DNA of 64,000 nucleotides from Gemmatimonadota bacterium. GTDB lineage: Bacteria; Latescibacterota; UBA2968; GCA-2709665. Of the stretch, positions 38,048 through 48,382 are shown piece after piece. The DNA lies in the NCBI GenBank assembly GCA_028877215.1, contig JAPPFJ010000027.1:175208-239207 (forward strand). The letters run 5' to 3'. Under the pieces are notes generated by a model. It had not been told where the DNA came from. It saw only the letters and a program-made list of their open reading frames with translations, and did not search any database. How positions within the stretch are numbered: the first letter of the stretch is position 1; every line of letters starts with the position of its first letter. Both the position numbers and the translations under genes were made by a program.

Positions 38048-39273
38048 CTAGTACCTATTGACTTCTTAAGCTGGGCATGCCTATAGAATGATGTCTCCCC
38101 TGAAGAGGAAGGAGCCATGTGCATGCCGAAGAATTACGTTGTACGTCTGAGTCCCGAAGAGCGGGAACGGCTTCAGGATCTGGTAAGCAAAGGCAAGACG
38201 CAAGCCTTCCGCATCAGGCACGCTCACGTGCTTCTCAAGGCCGATGCAGAGGGACCAGCTTGGCTGGATCGACAGTTCACGGAGGCTTTTTCGTGCAGTC
38301 GGTCAATGGTAGAGGGCATCCGGAAGCGATTTGTGATGGAGGGCCTGGATTCGGCCCTCGAGCGAAAGAAGCGCGCGCATCCGCCCACACCCAGAAAGCT
38401 GGATGGTGCGAAGGAAGCCCGATTGATCGCGTTGGCTTGCAGTAAACCTCCAAGGGGACGTAAGCGGTGGATGCCGAAGCTGTTGGCCGATGAGCTCGTG
38501 GCGTTGGAGATCGTCGATAGCATCTCATACCGAACGGTGCAACGGACGCTTAAAAAAACAAACTTAAGCCTCATCTGAGAAGGTGCTGGGTGATTCCGCC
38601 CGAGCAGAACCCCGCGTTTGTCGCCGCGATGGAGGACATCTTAGACGTCTATCAGCGGCCCTACGACGACAAGAAGCCGGTTGTCAATATGGACGAACAC
38701 CCAGTGCAGTTGGTCAAGGATGACGCGTGATGTGGTCGCAACCCGTCCGGTGTCAACCCGAACGCTACGACTACGAGTATGAGCGGAACGGAACCGCCGT
38801 GAACTTCATGTTCACCGAACCGCTTTCGGGCTGGCGCAAGGTCCGTGTCAGACCACGCAGGACGGCTGTGGACTAGGCTCAAGAGATCAAGGATCTCCTG
38901 GATACGGACTACCCAAAAGCGGAAACCGTCGTCCTGGTGTGCGATAACCTCAACACGCACACGCCCGCGGCACTTTACAAGACGTTCTCACCCGAAGAGG
39001 CGCGCCGTCTAGCCAGGCTCTCGAAATCCACTACACGCCCAAACACGGGAGTTGGCTCAACATCGCCGAGATCGAGATGAGCGTCTTGAGCAACCAATGC
39101 TTGAAGGAACGCATCCCCGATATCGAATCCCTCAAAGAGCAGGTCTCCGCCTGGACGAACGACCACAACAACAGCAAGGTTGTCAATTGGCAGTTCACGA
39201 CCGACGATGCTCGCATCAAACTGAGAAAGCTCCATCCAGCCTACGCTGTGTCTTAGACGTCAAAGGGTACTAG
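38048..39273 (+). mobile_element. IS630-family insertion sequence, full length but inactive
   Basis: Imperfect inverted ends CTAGTACCTATTGACTTCTT (38048 onward) and, read inward from 39273, CTAGTACCCTTTGACGTCTA. Both carry the TA expected for IS630 target duplication inside CTAG. About 1226 bp, encoding one broken transposase. It lies directly against another IS630 fragment. Confidence 0.75.
38117..39256 (+). pseudogene. IS630 transposase, frameshifted
   Basis: The N-terminal HTH part (MCMPKNYVVRLSPEERERLQ) runs to a stop at 38578. A -1 shift at a run of seven A (38552-38558) would continue as NKLKPHLRRCWVIPPEQNPA and then NMDEHPVQL. Later pieces lie in other frames: YDYEYERNGTAVNFMF, an amber after RRTAVD, VCDNLNTHTPAALY (second Asp), and HYTPKHGSWLNIAEIE (Glu region). 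The first shift could be programmed; the later ones are true damage. Confidence 0.8.
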
Positions 39274-39291
39274 GTTGTCTCATTTGATCCC

Positions 39292-40998
39292 ATGAGAAGA
39301 CTCCGAACCCATTTTCAGGTCAATTTGGTCGATATTTTGGTCATCTGTAGTTTTGCCGTCTTTGCTCTTCTATGTCATCTAGGTCGTTGGAATGGAGTAA
39401 ACGGGTTTGTCTTTCTCTCAAGTGACGCTGCAAACATCGCCAGCTTTGTCGCGGCGAGAGATAATCCGCAATTTTTCGGTTCGGATCCAACTCTAGGAGA
39501 TCCGGAAAACTTTCGGTTTTACTGGACAGTCCAAATACCTATTGTTCGATTTCTTGCGAGAATGACTGGGGACTATGGTAATGCAATTGTAACGCTTCTC
39601 GGACCTGTCATTTTTCTACAAGCAGTGGGATTTTATATCTTTGGGCGCGTGGTACTAACAGCCAGGTATTTGGCGATCCTATTTGCGATCATTACGCTCA
39701 TGCCAATGAAATTAAACCTGGGAACTTATTGGGGGATTTTTTTGGACCCTCTTCCAAGGTCATTCTTCCAATCGCTACTTCCTTTTCTGCTCGCTGCCGT
39801 TTATTATTGGAGAACGACGCCAAAGGTGTGGCCATGGCTTACCGTTGCTGCAGGTGCTTTAATGTATGTGCATCCTGTCAGCACCCCGGGCTGGGGTTTT
39901 GCCATCTGGTTAGGAATGTGGTTGTTCATGCCGAATTCTTGGTCCTATGCGAAGCGATTCTCATATATGATGCTCTTGGGAGCGTTGTTTCTAGCATCTA
40001 TATCACCCTTTCTCGTTCATTATCTTTCTTTTCATGCACACGGACAAACCTCCAACTATGAGTTAGTTTATGATATTATGAAAATGCGTTTTAGTAGGGG
40101 TTCCTTTGACATTCCTGAAGCGTTCATGGATTTCATTTGGGAAATAAGATACGTAATCTTCTTAGCGATTGTCGGTGCGGTGATAACGTTTAGATTCCGC
40201 CAAAGCGATCGAAGAAAAACCAACCTGTTGTTGATTTGGATAATGGGTTTGTTGTTGATATCCGTATTTGTGCCGCTGGTAGAACAGAGGATTTCCCTTT
40301 CTCTAGGCAGAATTCCATTTGAGAAGGATTTAATAAGGGGTATGAGATATACAATTCCACTTCTGATGCTGTTTTGGCTATTGCCCCTTGTGAGAACAGA
40401 GGGCAGAACACGTAATCCAATTCTAGTATGCACCGTGGGACTAATTTTAACGTTTTCGTGGGCCCACAACAAACGAGGGTGGGATGAATTACCTAGTCCT
40501 AATACAGCACTTCAAGCACTTGAGAACTGGTTTGGGGGATATTTCGTTCGGGAGCCAGAAGAGCACATGGCGTTACGCACGACGCTGGAGAATCTATCCC
40601 GATTAGCCCCAATAGGTTCCAGAATCCTGCCACTAGCTCCCTTGGAACCTCCCTATACGTTTTCTATGCTCGCTGTCCGGTATTTTTGCCTAAGGCCTAT
40701 AGTCTACTCGTTTAAGGATGGAGGAACCTTTGCATATTCCAATCACGACCAGTTGATCGAATGGTACGAAAAAGTAAGCACATTTTTCGATGTTTATGTT
40801 CTTGCCCAGAGAAAAATAAGCGAGAAAGACTATGATTCAATGCTTAATCTATTCGTGGAATTGGCTAAGAAGTGGAACGCCCAGTTTCTATTGATTAGGC
40901 TTGATATTGACCTAAGTTCGCCAGCGACTTTACGTAAAGATGTGCTTTATGCAGATCATGGTTATCTTATTGTAAAGATTACAGATAGGAGAACTTAA
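39292..40998 (+). CDS. Polytopic membrane protein, possibly GT-C-type glycosyltransferase
   Basis: The product is 568 residues with roughly ten hydrophobic segments in the first 400, then a soluble C-terminal domain of about 160. The large loop after the first segment (FLSSDAANIASFVAARDNPQ) contains the acidic residues where GT-C enzymes carry theirs. MYVHPVSTPGWGFA recurs in membrane glycan enzymes. It starts 19 bases after an IS630 end and precedes a polyprenol-phosphate GT2, which fits transfer of a sugar from a lipid carrier. Function not proven. Confidence 0.6.
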   Translation: MRRLRTHFQVNLVDILVICSFAVFALLCHLGRWNGVNGFVFLSSDAANIASFVAARDNPQFFGSDPTLGDPENFRFYWTVQIPIVRFLARMTGDYGNAIVTLLGPVIFLQAVGFYIFGRVVLTARYLAILFAIITLMPMKLNLGTYWGIFLDPLPRSFFQSLLPFLLAAVYYWRTTPKVWPWLTVAAGALMYVHPVSTPGWGFAIWLGMWLFMPNSWSYAKRFSYMMLLGALFLASISPFLVHYLSFHAHGQTSNYELVYDIMKMRFSRGSFDIPEAFMDFIWEIRYVIFLAIVGAVITFRFRQSDRRKTNLLLIWIMGLLLISVFVPLVEQRISLSLGRIPFEKDLIRGMRYTIPLLMLFWLLPLVRTEGRTRNPILVCTVGLILTFSWAHNKRGWDELPSPNTALQALENWFGGYFVREPEEHMALRTTLENLSRLAPIGSRILPLAPLEPPYTFSMLAVRYFCLRPIVYSFKDGGTFAYSNHDQLIEWYEKVSTFFDVYVLAQRKISEKDYDSMLNLFVELAKKWNAQFLLIRLDIDLSSPATLRKDVLYADHGYLIVKITDRRT

Positions 40999-41058
40999 AA
41001 CCAGAGCTATATCGCTGATTAACGCAGTTTTTGCACTTCTTCGGAAGGCTAGAATCTC

Positions 41059-42027
41059 ATGCCTGCAACTATTCAACCAGCGGACAACGATAGAGTATCG
41101 GAAAGACGTGAAGAATCAAATCCGGTCGAAGAGACTGTCCGTTACGAAATAAACAAATCTGGTTCTGAAGAAATAAAAAGACTTACGATTGTCATTCCGG
41201 CGTATAACGAAGAAAGGATAATCGGACAGGTGCTAAGATGCATTAAAGATCTGAAATTCGACTTTGTTCAGGAAATAGTGGTTATTGACGATGGATCCAC
41301 CGACAACACTCGACAGATTTCAGAGGAAGCAGGTGTCCGAGTTATCTGCCATTCAGAGAACCTTGGTTATGGCAATGCGATTAGGAGTGGAATACGCAAT
41401 GCCCACACTGGATACATATTGACAATGGATGGAGACGGCCAACACAGGGCCCGCGACATATCGAAACTTTGGCACTCGGTCGACAGAAACGACATGGTTG
41501 TCGGCGCTAGGGAGAGTCGAATTCACGGCCCGTTGTGGCGTGTTCCCGGTAAGTGGATATTGGGTAGAATAGCGGATTATCTGATTCGACGGAAAATACC
41601 AGACCTAAATTCAGGCTTTCGAATCGTCCGAAGGGATGTAGCATTACGATACTTACACCTATTACCTTCTGGATTTTCAGCCTCTACGACACTCACAATG
41701 GTCTTACACAGCCAAGACCACAACGTGGCCTACATTCCGATTCAAGTTGAAAAACGTACGGGGAAAAGTACGGTATCGATTGTTACGAGTTTCGATACGA
41801 TCATCTTAATCCTGCGCATAGCATCTTTAATCAATCCATTAAGGATCTTCGTTCCCATAAGTTTATTTGTAGGATTGGCAGGCATTCTTTGGGGGGTCCC
41901 GATTGTATTGAATGGGCGAGGCGTCAGCGTAGGTACAATGCTAGCCATCTCTACGTCAATATTGCTTTTTGGCATAGGATTATTGTGTGATCAGGTTTCC
42001 CAGTTGCGAATGGAGCGATATAGGTAA
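41059..42027 (+). CDS. GT2 glycosyltransferase, dolichol/polyprenyl-phosphate sugar synthase type
   Basis: The product is 322 residues. After a polar N-terminus of about 45 residues the GT-A domain starts KRLTIVIPAYNEERIIGQVL. It has VVIDDGSTDNT and the DXD-type MDGDGQHRARDI. Two hydrophobic segments near the C-terminus (IFVPISLFVGLAGILWGVPI and MLAISTSILLFGIGLL) anchor it to the inner membrane. Such enzymes load a sugar on undecaprenyl phosphate for GT-C enzymes like the one upstream. The stop overlaps the asnB start by one base (TAATG). Confidence 0.85.
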   Translation: MPATIQPADNDRVSERREESNPVEETVRYEINKSGSEEIKRLTIVIPAYNEERIIGQVLRCIKDLKFDFVQEIVVIDDGSTDNTRQISEEAGVRVICHSENLGYGNAIRSGIRNAHTGYILTMDGDGQHRARDISKLWHSVDRNDMVVGARESRIHGPLWRVPGKWILGRIADYLIRRKIPDLNSGFRIVRRDVALRYLHLLPSGFSASTTLTMVLHSQDHNVAYIPIQVEKRTGKSTVSIVTSFDTIILILRIASLINPLRIFVPISLFVGLAGILWGVPIVLNGRGVSVGTMLAISTSILLFGIGLLCDQVSQLRMERYR

Positions 42028-43913
42028 TGTGTGGTATTGCAGGAATACTTGATTTTGACGACCCGAAAATGCGGCGTGACCGAATTAAACGTATGACGGA
42101 CGCCATCGCGCATCGCGGTCCCGACGATGAAGGAATTTACGTCGCAGGTAAAATCGGTTTAGGGCATCGCAGGTTGGCCATTATCGATCTTTCAGATCAC
42201 GGTGCGCAGCCAATGGCCAACGAAGATGAAACAGTCTGGATCACCTTCAACGGGGAGATTTACAACTACCTTGAAATCCGCACGAATTTACAGCATCGTG
42301 GACATAGCTTTAGGTCCAATTCGGATACGGAAGTGATCGTTCATGCATATGAAGAATGGGGAATCGACAGCCTGAAATACCTCAACGGTATGTTTGCGTT
42401 TGGTCTGTGGGACGAAAGGCTTCAGCGTCTTTGGTTGGTGCGTGACCGGTTGGGCATAAAGCCTCTCTTCTATTGCCATATGCCAAACTGCATCATATTC
42501 GGTTCAGAAATCAAGGCCATTCTTGCCGTCGAGCGGGTACGACGTACGATAAGCTTAGAAGCCTTGGCGTATTACTTGGCGTTAAATTACACGCCAGCGC
42601 CACACACACTCTTTTTAAACATATTCCAATTGCTGCCAGGACACTATATAACGGTCGATGAATCGGGTCGTATTCAGGACGTCGAGTACTGGGACCTTGT
42701 CTATGATGAGAGTGAAAATCTTGGAGAGGAAGAATACGTTAGGCAGTTAAACGAGTTACTAGAAGATGCTGTGCGTTTGCGTTTAGCAAGCGATGTACCG
42801 TACGGGGCGTTTCTCAGTGGAGGCTTGGACTCGAGCGGTATCGTATATTGGATGTCGCGCAATACGAGGGATCGGATTAGAACTTTCTCAATTGGCTTTG
42901 AGGAGGAGTCGTTTAATGAGCTCCCATACGCGCAGTTAGTCGCAAATTCAATTAAAGCCCATCATCGTGAGTATGTCTTGACAGCAGATAGTGCCTACCG
43001 GCTACCACAGATGGTTTGGCATTCTGAAGAGCCAACCGCCGACTCGTCCATGGTACCCGTGTATTTTCTCGCCGAGAAAGCGCGAGAATTCGTGAAGATG
43101 GTGCTGTGTGGTGATGGAGCAGACGAACTCTTGGCTGGTTACGAAACGTACCAAGCTTATTTTCTCCACCGCCTTTTCAGAATCATACCTAAATGGTTGC
43201 AACAAAGAGTCCTTAGACCATTCGTCTACAGCCTGCCGATGTCGGATACCAAATTTGGCTGGGTTACAAGAGCTAGACGGTTTATTGATGGGGCCGAATT
43301 CAGTTCCGAAGACGCACATGCTACAAGGCGTATGATCCTAAACGCAGATGCGAGGCATAATTTGCTGTCACAAATGAGCGATAATCCAGAGATCTATGCG
43401 GATGTAGTTGACCTATATCGTGGTCTGTTTGCTCGAACAAACGCGTCGCATCCCCTGAACCGAATGCTTTATGTTGACACTCGTTTTTATCTGCCGAATG
43501 ATATGCTGGTAAAGATGGACCGAATGACTATGAGCCATGGACTTGAAGCACGTGTACCATATCTAGACCACCGCTTGGTTGAGTTTTTGGCCTCTGTACC
43601 CGCGAACATGAAGCTCAAGTGGTTTTATTGTAAAAAATACTTACTAAAGGAATCACTTAAGGGCAAAATACCGGACACTATTCTGTCGCGAACTAAGCAG
43701 GGATTAAACATACCTAACGCCCGCTGGATCAGAAAGGAACTTAAGCCGTTTGTTACAGATCATCTGTCCTGTTCGAGCATTCGAAAGATTGGATTATTCA
43801 ATGATGCGACGGTGGAGCAACTCTTGGCCGAACATTTCGAAGGTAAATCCGATAACAGCCATCAAATATGGTGCCTATTGACATTTGTGATTTGGTGGCG
43901 ACAGTTCATGTAA
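42027..43913 (+). CDS. asnB: Asparagine synthase (glutamine-hydrolysing)
   Basis: The product is 628 residues, normal length. MCGIAGI supplies the N-terminal nucleophile Cys2 of the glutaminase domain, followed by RGPDDEG and FNGEIYN. The PP-loop SGGLDSSG lies near residue 265, with the FEEESFNELPYAQLV and CGDGADELLAGYE blocks behind it. It transfers ammonia from glutamine to an activated carboxylate. In glycan or peptide clusters such AsnB homologues often amidate a product rather than make free asparagine; either role fits here. Translationally coupled to the GT2 gene. Confidence 0.92.
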   Translation: MCGIAGILDFDDPKMRRDRIKRMTDAIAHRGPDDEGIYVAGKIGLGHRRLAIIDLSDHGAQPMANEDETVWITFNGEIYNYLEIRTNLQHRGHSFRSNSDTEVIVHAYEEWGIDSLKYLNGMFAFGLWDERLQRLWLVRDRLGIKPLFYCHMPNCIIFGSEIKAILAVERVRRTISLEALAYYLALNYTPAPHTLFLNIFQLLPGHYITVDESGRIQDVEYWDLVYDESENLGEEEYVRQLNELLEDAVRLRLASDVPYGAFLSGGLDSSGIVYWMSRNTRDRIRTFSIGFEEESFNELPYAQLVANSIKAHHREYVLTADSAYRLPQMVWHSEEPTADSSMVPVYFLAEKAREFVKMVLCGDGADELLAGYETYQAYFLHRLFRIIPKWLQQRVLRPFVYSLPMSDTKFGWVTRARRFIDGAEFSSEDAHATRRMILNADARHNLLSQMSDNPEIYADVVDLYRGLFARTNASHPLNRMLYVDTRFYLPNDMLVKMDRMTMSHGLEARVPYLDHRLVEFLASVPANMKLKWFYCKKYLLKESLKGKIPDTILSRTKQGLNIPNARWIRKELKPFVTDHLSCSSIRKIGLFNDATVEQLLAEHFEGKSDNSHQIWCLLTFVIWWRQFM

Positions 43914-44030
43914 TTCCTGTCCCATTTGGTTGATTAGGTCGATGGATACATGATTGGGAACCTTGAGATTTGATCAAAAGGCGGATACTGAAACCGTCAG
44001 GCAGCACATAAGAGTCTACTAACCAACAAC

Positions 44031-45432
44031 GAGATATTGTCAAATGTTGTGGATGGCGGCGAGCGCATCCTGATGGATTAAGCGGCGGCTTTAACGTCTC
44101 CGTCCTGAAATTCGACGCCCTGGACGACGAGTTCAATGAGTTTGTGACCGTGTAGTTTCTGCCAGTGTTTTTGGGCTTAGTCTGCCAGTTTGTAGACCAT
44201 CATCATCGTGGCGTTTCGGGAGCCGCATCCTTTGGTCTGGCGTGTGCGGTGGCGAACGGTGCTAAACGTGGATTCAATGGGATTCGTGGACCGGAGGTGT
44301 CGCCAGTGGACAGCTGGGAAGTCGTAAAACGTGAACAGCACGTCCTTGTCTTTTACCAGGCACGCACACGCTTTGGGGTATTTGGGTTCATACAGCGACA
44401 GGAAGTCTTCGTAGGCGTTCAGGGCATCCTGCCGGGTGGATGACAGATACATCTAGTGGAGGCGCGCTTTGGCCTGCGCCTGGATCGACTTGGGGAGGTT
44501 GTCCAGCACGTTGGCACACTTATGCACCCAGCAACGCTGATGATGGGTTCGAGGGAAGACTTCCTCCAGTGCCGCCCAGAACCCCAGACCTCCATCGCCA
44601 ATTGCCAGGGCGGGCGGTTCTTTCAACCCTCGTCTTTTCACATCCGTCAGCACGCCCTGCCAGGACAGCTTGCTTTCTCGATGCCCGTCTTCTATGGCCA
44701 AAAGTTCCTTGCGGCCGTCCCTGGTGGCGCCGATGAGGACTAAGACACGAGGACTAAGACACAGGGCCGGTCCGGTTCCAGCCGCACCTGGAAATAGATG
44801 CCATCAGCCCACACATATACGTAGTGTTTATCCGAAAGATCCCGATGACGCCACGCCTCATATTCCTGTTCCCAAATCTGTTTGAGACGAACCACGTTGG
44901 CGGGTGACAATCCAGGGGCCTGCTCGCCCAGAATGGCGGCAAGGGCCTCCGGGAACGACGACGTGGAGACGCCCCTGAGATACAGCGCCGGAATCAACGC
45001 ATCGATCGAAGGCGCACGACGCATATATCGCGGCAAGATGGCTGAACGAAACGCTTTGCCCTCACGTTTGTCGTGCACACGCGGCTGCCGGATCGGTATG
45101 GGGCCACGCCCGTGATCAGGTTCCGCGGCCTGTGAGCGCCATTCCTGACCACCTGCCGGTGACCCTGTTCGTCTTTCTCGTATTGCAAGTTCTCGACGTA
45201 GGCTTCCACCTCGAACTCTAACGCGGCTTGCAACATCCGCCTGGCCCCAACACGGATCAGGCCTTCCAGGCTTAACGTCACTTCATCTTTGACTATCGTC
45301 TCTACTTCGGAGGATGTATATTGTCTCATCGAGCGTATCCTTTCTCCCTCGTCCGAGGGGCCTCGCGGGTTTTTGGTGACACGTAAGGATACGCTCTTTT
45401 TTTATCTCATCCACAACTTTTGAATATAACTC
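44031..45432 (-). mobile_element. IS256-family insertion sequence with 9-bp target duplication, decayed
   Basis: Inverted ends GAGATATTGTCAAATGTTGT (44031 onward) and, inward from 45432, GAGTTATATTCAAAAGTTGT, both continuing GGATG. The element is flanked on both sides by ACCAACAAC (44022-44030 and 45433-45441), the 8-9 bp duplication expected for IS256. About 1402 bp. A partial second copy lies at 50538-50891. Confidence 0.85.
44165..45329 (-). pseudogene. IS256 (Mutator-type) transposase, frameshifted
   Basis: Pieces in the right order on the minus strand: MRQYTSSEVETIVKDEVTLS at the start; then IDALIPALYLRGVSTSSFPE and DKHYVYVWADGIYFQ (first Asp region); AIGDGGLGFWAAL and HQRCWVHKCANVL; finally HWRHLRSTNPIESTFSTVRH (Glu region). 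At least three frame changes separate them, so it is dead. Confidence 0.85.
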
Positions 45433-45492
45433 ACCAACAACGGCTTTTTACCCATCTCGACCAAGCATTGGCTGAAAACCTAGAGACGCACT

Positions 45493-46617
45493 ATGTATGC
45501 ATCATGGAATACTAGATCCTTTGGTTTTTTAGTGTCATCGCTGGTTTTATTCCTATCCTCGCTAGCATCTTCAGCGGGTCGAGACGTAAGTGAGGTAGTA
45601 GAAAACGCAGGGATTGAGAGATATAAATGGAAATATGAGACTTTAGGTCATAGATTGCTTAGAATGGAAGAACACATATCTGCACTCGCAGATACATCGA
45701 AAATACGGTTTTTTGACCGCAGATACGAACTATTAGATTGGATTATCTCAAATGGAGTTGCAAAGATCGAGTCACTGCAATTGGATGCAGATTACAAAGC
45801 AAGAAAAGAAGCAATTGTAACATTAGAAACTATCGATTTAGCACTCAAGGAGAGCGGTGTCTTGATCTGTATTCCTACCGTAACCATGTCAGAGGGCTTG
45901 ACAACCAAAAGGTTAAGTGAGTTTAACTGTAAGAAATATAGATATGCACGAAACGGACAACTTCGCTCTTTCTACGGAGTTGATTGTGATATTGGTGCCT
46001 TTCTCTATCTGTCAATTGGCGAAGTTCTCCAGCTCCCATTGAGCATGATGGAACTACCCAACCACAACTTTATAAGATGGCAACTTAATCAGATCCAACA
46101 CATTAATTGGGACAATAACTCGGCATTGATCTTCAATGATGACGAGTTGCAACTAGGGCTAAGCTCCACAGATGGAGTCACATTGACGACACGAGCGGAA
46201 CGATCAAGCCGTTTTCCGTTAAAGATGGACGAACAGGAAGTAGTCGGTTACTATTGCACCATTATCGCGGATATGCTTAGGAAACAAGGACGGTATAGGG
46301 AAGCAATTGTCCACTATGAAAAAGCAATCGAAATACGCCCTAATTCAACATTCGCAATGAATAACTTATCTTGGATGTATTTGACTGTAGCCGAATTAGA
46401 GTGTGAAGAAAATCACCACAAAGCCCTCCAACTCTCAGAAAGAGTCGACAGAATTTCACCCTCTAATAAGACAAATAAGGATACATATTCATGTGCTTGT
46501 GCAGCTGTGGGTGACTTTGAAAAAGCGATAAAAGTGGAAAAGTTAGCCTTCAATAAAGACTATAAAATCGAAGGATTCAAAAAGGGGCTTACTTGCCTAG
46601 AACTAGGCGAAGAATAG
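45493..46617 (+). CDS. Secreted transglutaminase-like/TPR protein
   Basis: The product is 374 residues with an N-terminal signal peptide (FLVSSLVLFLSSLASSAGRD). The centre reads FYGVDCDIGAFLYLSIGEVL followed by ELPNHNFIRW. That Cys ... His arrangement around a GDCD-like turn and a PxHxFxR strand is the core of bacterial transglutaminase-like proteins, with NWDNN as a possible third position. Residues 255-350 contain two or more TPR units (YYCTIIADMLRKQGRYREAI, EIRPNSTFAMNNLSWMY). It could be a periplasmic protease or transamidase. Family assignment is by motif only. It starts 60 bases after the IS256 end. Confidence 0.5.
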   Translation: MYASWNTRSFGFLVSSLVLFLSSLASSAGRDVSEVVENAGIERYKWKYETLGHRLLRMEEHISALADTSKIRFFDRRYELLDWIISNGVAKIESLQLDADYKARKEAIVTLETIDLALKESGVLICIPTVTMSEGLTTKRLSEFNCKKYRYARNGQLRSFYGVDCDIGAFLYLSIGEVLQLPLSMMELPNHNFIRWQLNQIQHINWDNNSALIFNDDELQLGLSSTDGVTLTTRAERSSRFPLKMDEQEVVGYYCTIIADMLRKQGRYREAIVHYEKAIEIRPNSTFAMNNLSWMYLTVAELECEENHHKALQLSERVDRISPSNKTNKDTYSCACAAVGDFEKAIKVEKLAFNKDYKIEGFKKGLTCLELGEE

Positions 46618-46807
46618 TAGTTTGCAATTCTCTAAATCCGGTGGCATAAAACTAAGCAGACTGGTTCCGTAGATGGACCTCTACTATTCTCATTGAGGAA
46701 CAAAACAGGGTCCACCAAAGCGATTCATTTGCAAGGTCAATTGACCGATTTAAGTGGAGCTTATTCGATCTATCCAAATGTGTAGATCTTGTCTCACGGA
46801 GGTGTCG

Positions 46808-48280
46808 ATGGTAACTGAATTGCCAGCCACACGAACGGAGGCAGTGCAATCGACCAACATGTCGTTCCTACTAGTCACGCCTTTCCCCTTCAAGAGCAGG
46901 AACGATTATGTCACGAATATTGACGGTATAATATCAAGACACTCTGGTTCCAAGGCAAAACATGGCGTCTGTTATCCGACGGGGTTGGCATACATATCAT
47001 CAATATTGAAACAGAATGGATTTGAAACCTATCTGATAGACCCTCAGCCGCAGAATTACAGCCTATCTGAAATCGAACGCTATGCCAATCTAGCTGATGT
47101 CATTTTGATCCCAATTTCACATACACGTTACGACGATATCACCTCGTGGCTAAGGCTATACAAAGACAAGATCCGAATCGGCGTTTCAAACTTCGCTTCA
47201 ATCTGCTCCGACGAGCTTTTGAAATCTGGTTCTTGCGATATTGTTATCCAAGGCGAGAATGAATATACGTGCCTAGAATTAGCGAAGGCATTCAAGGTGT
47301 CTACTTCACCTGATCTCTCGAAGATCGCAGGTATTTCATTTTTGAAAAATGGAATCGTCTTCAATACAGTTGAACGGCCCCTTCCTAAGAATCTTGATAG
47401 GATTCCCTTTCCAGACCGTCAAGGATTAAACCTTAATGTCTATACCGATATAGCGTTTAGAGGATCACCAACGGCGTTTGTCTTAACTGCTCGAGGTTGT
47501 GTGTACAAATGTACTTTCTGTTCAACACACCAAATGTATGACTATAAAGCCTATTATCGAAGCCCAGAAAATGTGGTAAACGAGATAGAGGAAGTAATCC
47601 ATAAGTACGGAATCACATCCTTTTTCTTTATTGATGATACATTCACTCTCTTACCCCGTCGAGTTGAGCGGATATGTGATTTAATCGTTCAACGAAACCT
47701 AGGCATTCAGTGGGCGTGTCTTGGTCGAATTGACCTAATTAACGACGATATGTTGATGAAGATGAAAAGAGCGGGCTGCATCGAAATTCGCTTCGGTATT
47801 GAATCAGGTGACGATCAGATCTTAATGAACATAAGGAAAAATCTAACAGTTTCGCAGGTGGAACTGGGTATCCAATTAATGAGAAAGCACAAAATGCGTT
47901 ACTCGCTCTTTTTCATGATCGGTAATCCTGGTGAAACTCGAAATAGCATAAGAAGAACCATACGATTTTCCAAGAAATTGAATGCAAGTATTGTATCCTT
48001 TAACATATCAACTCCGCTTCCTGGTTCACCCCTGTTCGACCTCTACAAGGAGAAAATAGGTAAAGACCAAATTAAGACATTTGATACCCTATCGACTGAC
48101 TTTTCATTCTGTGAATTACCCCCGAAGGTCTTGCGTAGGTATTTAATATTCGCGTATGTGTCATATTATTTCCGTCCTGCTTTTCTTTTTCAGTGCCTTT
48201 TTGAAATGATAAGTAGACCTAGAGAGATTTTCAAAACAACTGCGTTTTTTCTCAGGCAGGCAATGGTGATTCTCAAGTAG
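46808..48280 (+). CDS. Cobalamin-binding-type radical SAM protein
   Basis: Start ATG 46808 after GGAGGT; the frame upstream to 46754 lacks a site. The product is 490 residues. The N-terminal half resembles a B12-binding Rossmann fold (CYPTGLAYISSILKQNGFET, YANLADVILIPISH), but the usual DxHxxG signature is not visible, so cobalamin may not be bound. The radical SAM motif is ARGCVYKCTFC (C231, C235, C238), followed by FFFIDDTFT and RFGIESGDDQIL. Relatives carry out methylations and rearrangements in antibiotic and lipid pathways. It sits among glycan-type genes; a role in modifying the RiPP is possible but not indicated by position. Confidence 0.85.
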   Translation: MVTELPATRTEAVQSTNMSFLLVTPFPFKSRNDYVTNIDGIISRHSGSKAKHGVCYPTGLAYISSILKQNGFETYLIDPQPQNYSLSEIERYANLADVILIPISHTRYDDITSWLRLYKDKIRIGVSNFASICSDELLKSGSCDIVIQGENEYTCLELAKAFKVSTSPDLSKIAGISFLKNGIVFNTVERPLPKNLDRIPFPDRQGLNLNVYTDIAFRGSPTAFVLTARGCVYKCTFCSTHQMYDYKAYYRSPENVVNEIEEVIHKYGITSFFFIDDTFTLLPRRVERICDLIVQRNLGIQWACLGRIDLINDDMLMKMKRAGCIEIRFGIESGDDQILMNIRKNLTVSQVELGIQLMRKHKMRYSLFFMIGNPGETRNSIRRTIRFSKKLNASIVSFNISTPLPGSPLFDLYKEKIGKDQIKTFDTLSTDFSFCELPPKVLRRYLIFAYVSYYFRPAFLFQCLFEMISRPREIFKTTAFFLRQAMVILK

Positions 48281-48382
48281 CCACCGTTTCATGTATCGTC
48301 TTCCGAGGACCGTCGATTCTTTCCTTAGGACTGTAATCCTATACGTTAGTCCACAATTGAAGAAAGGAATCATTCTGTAAAT

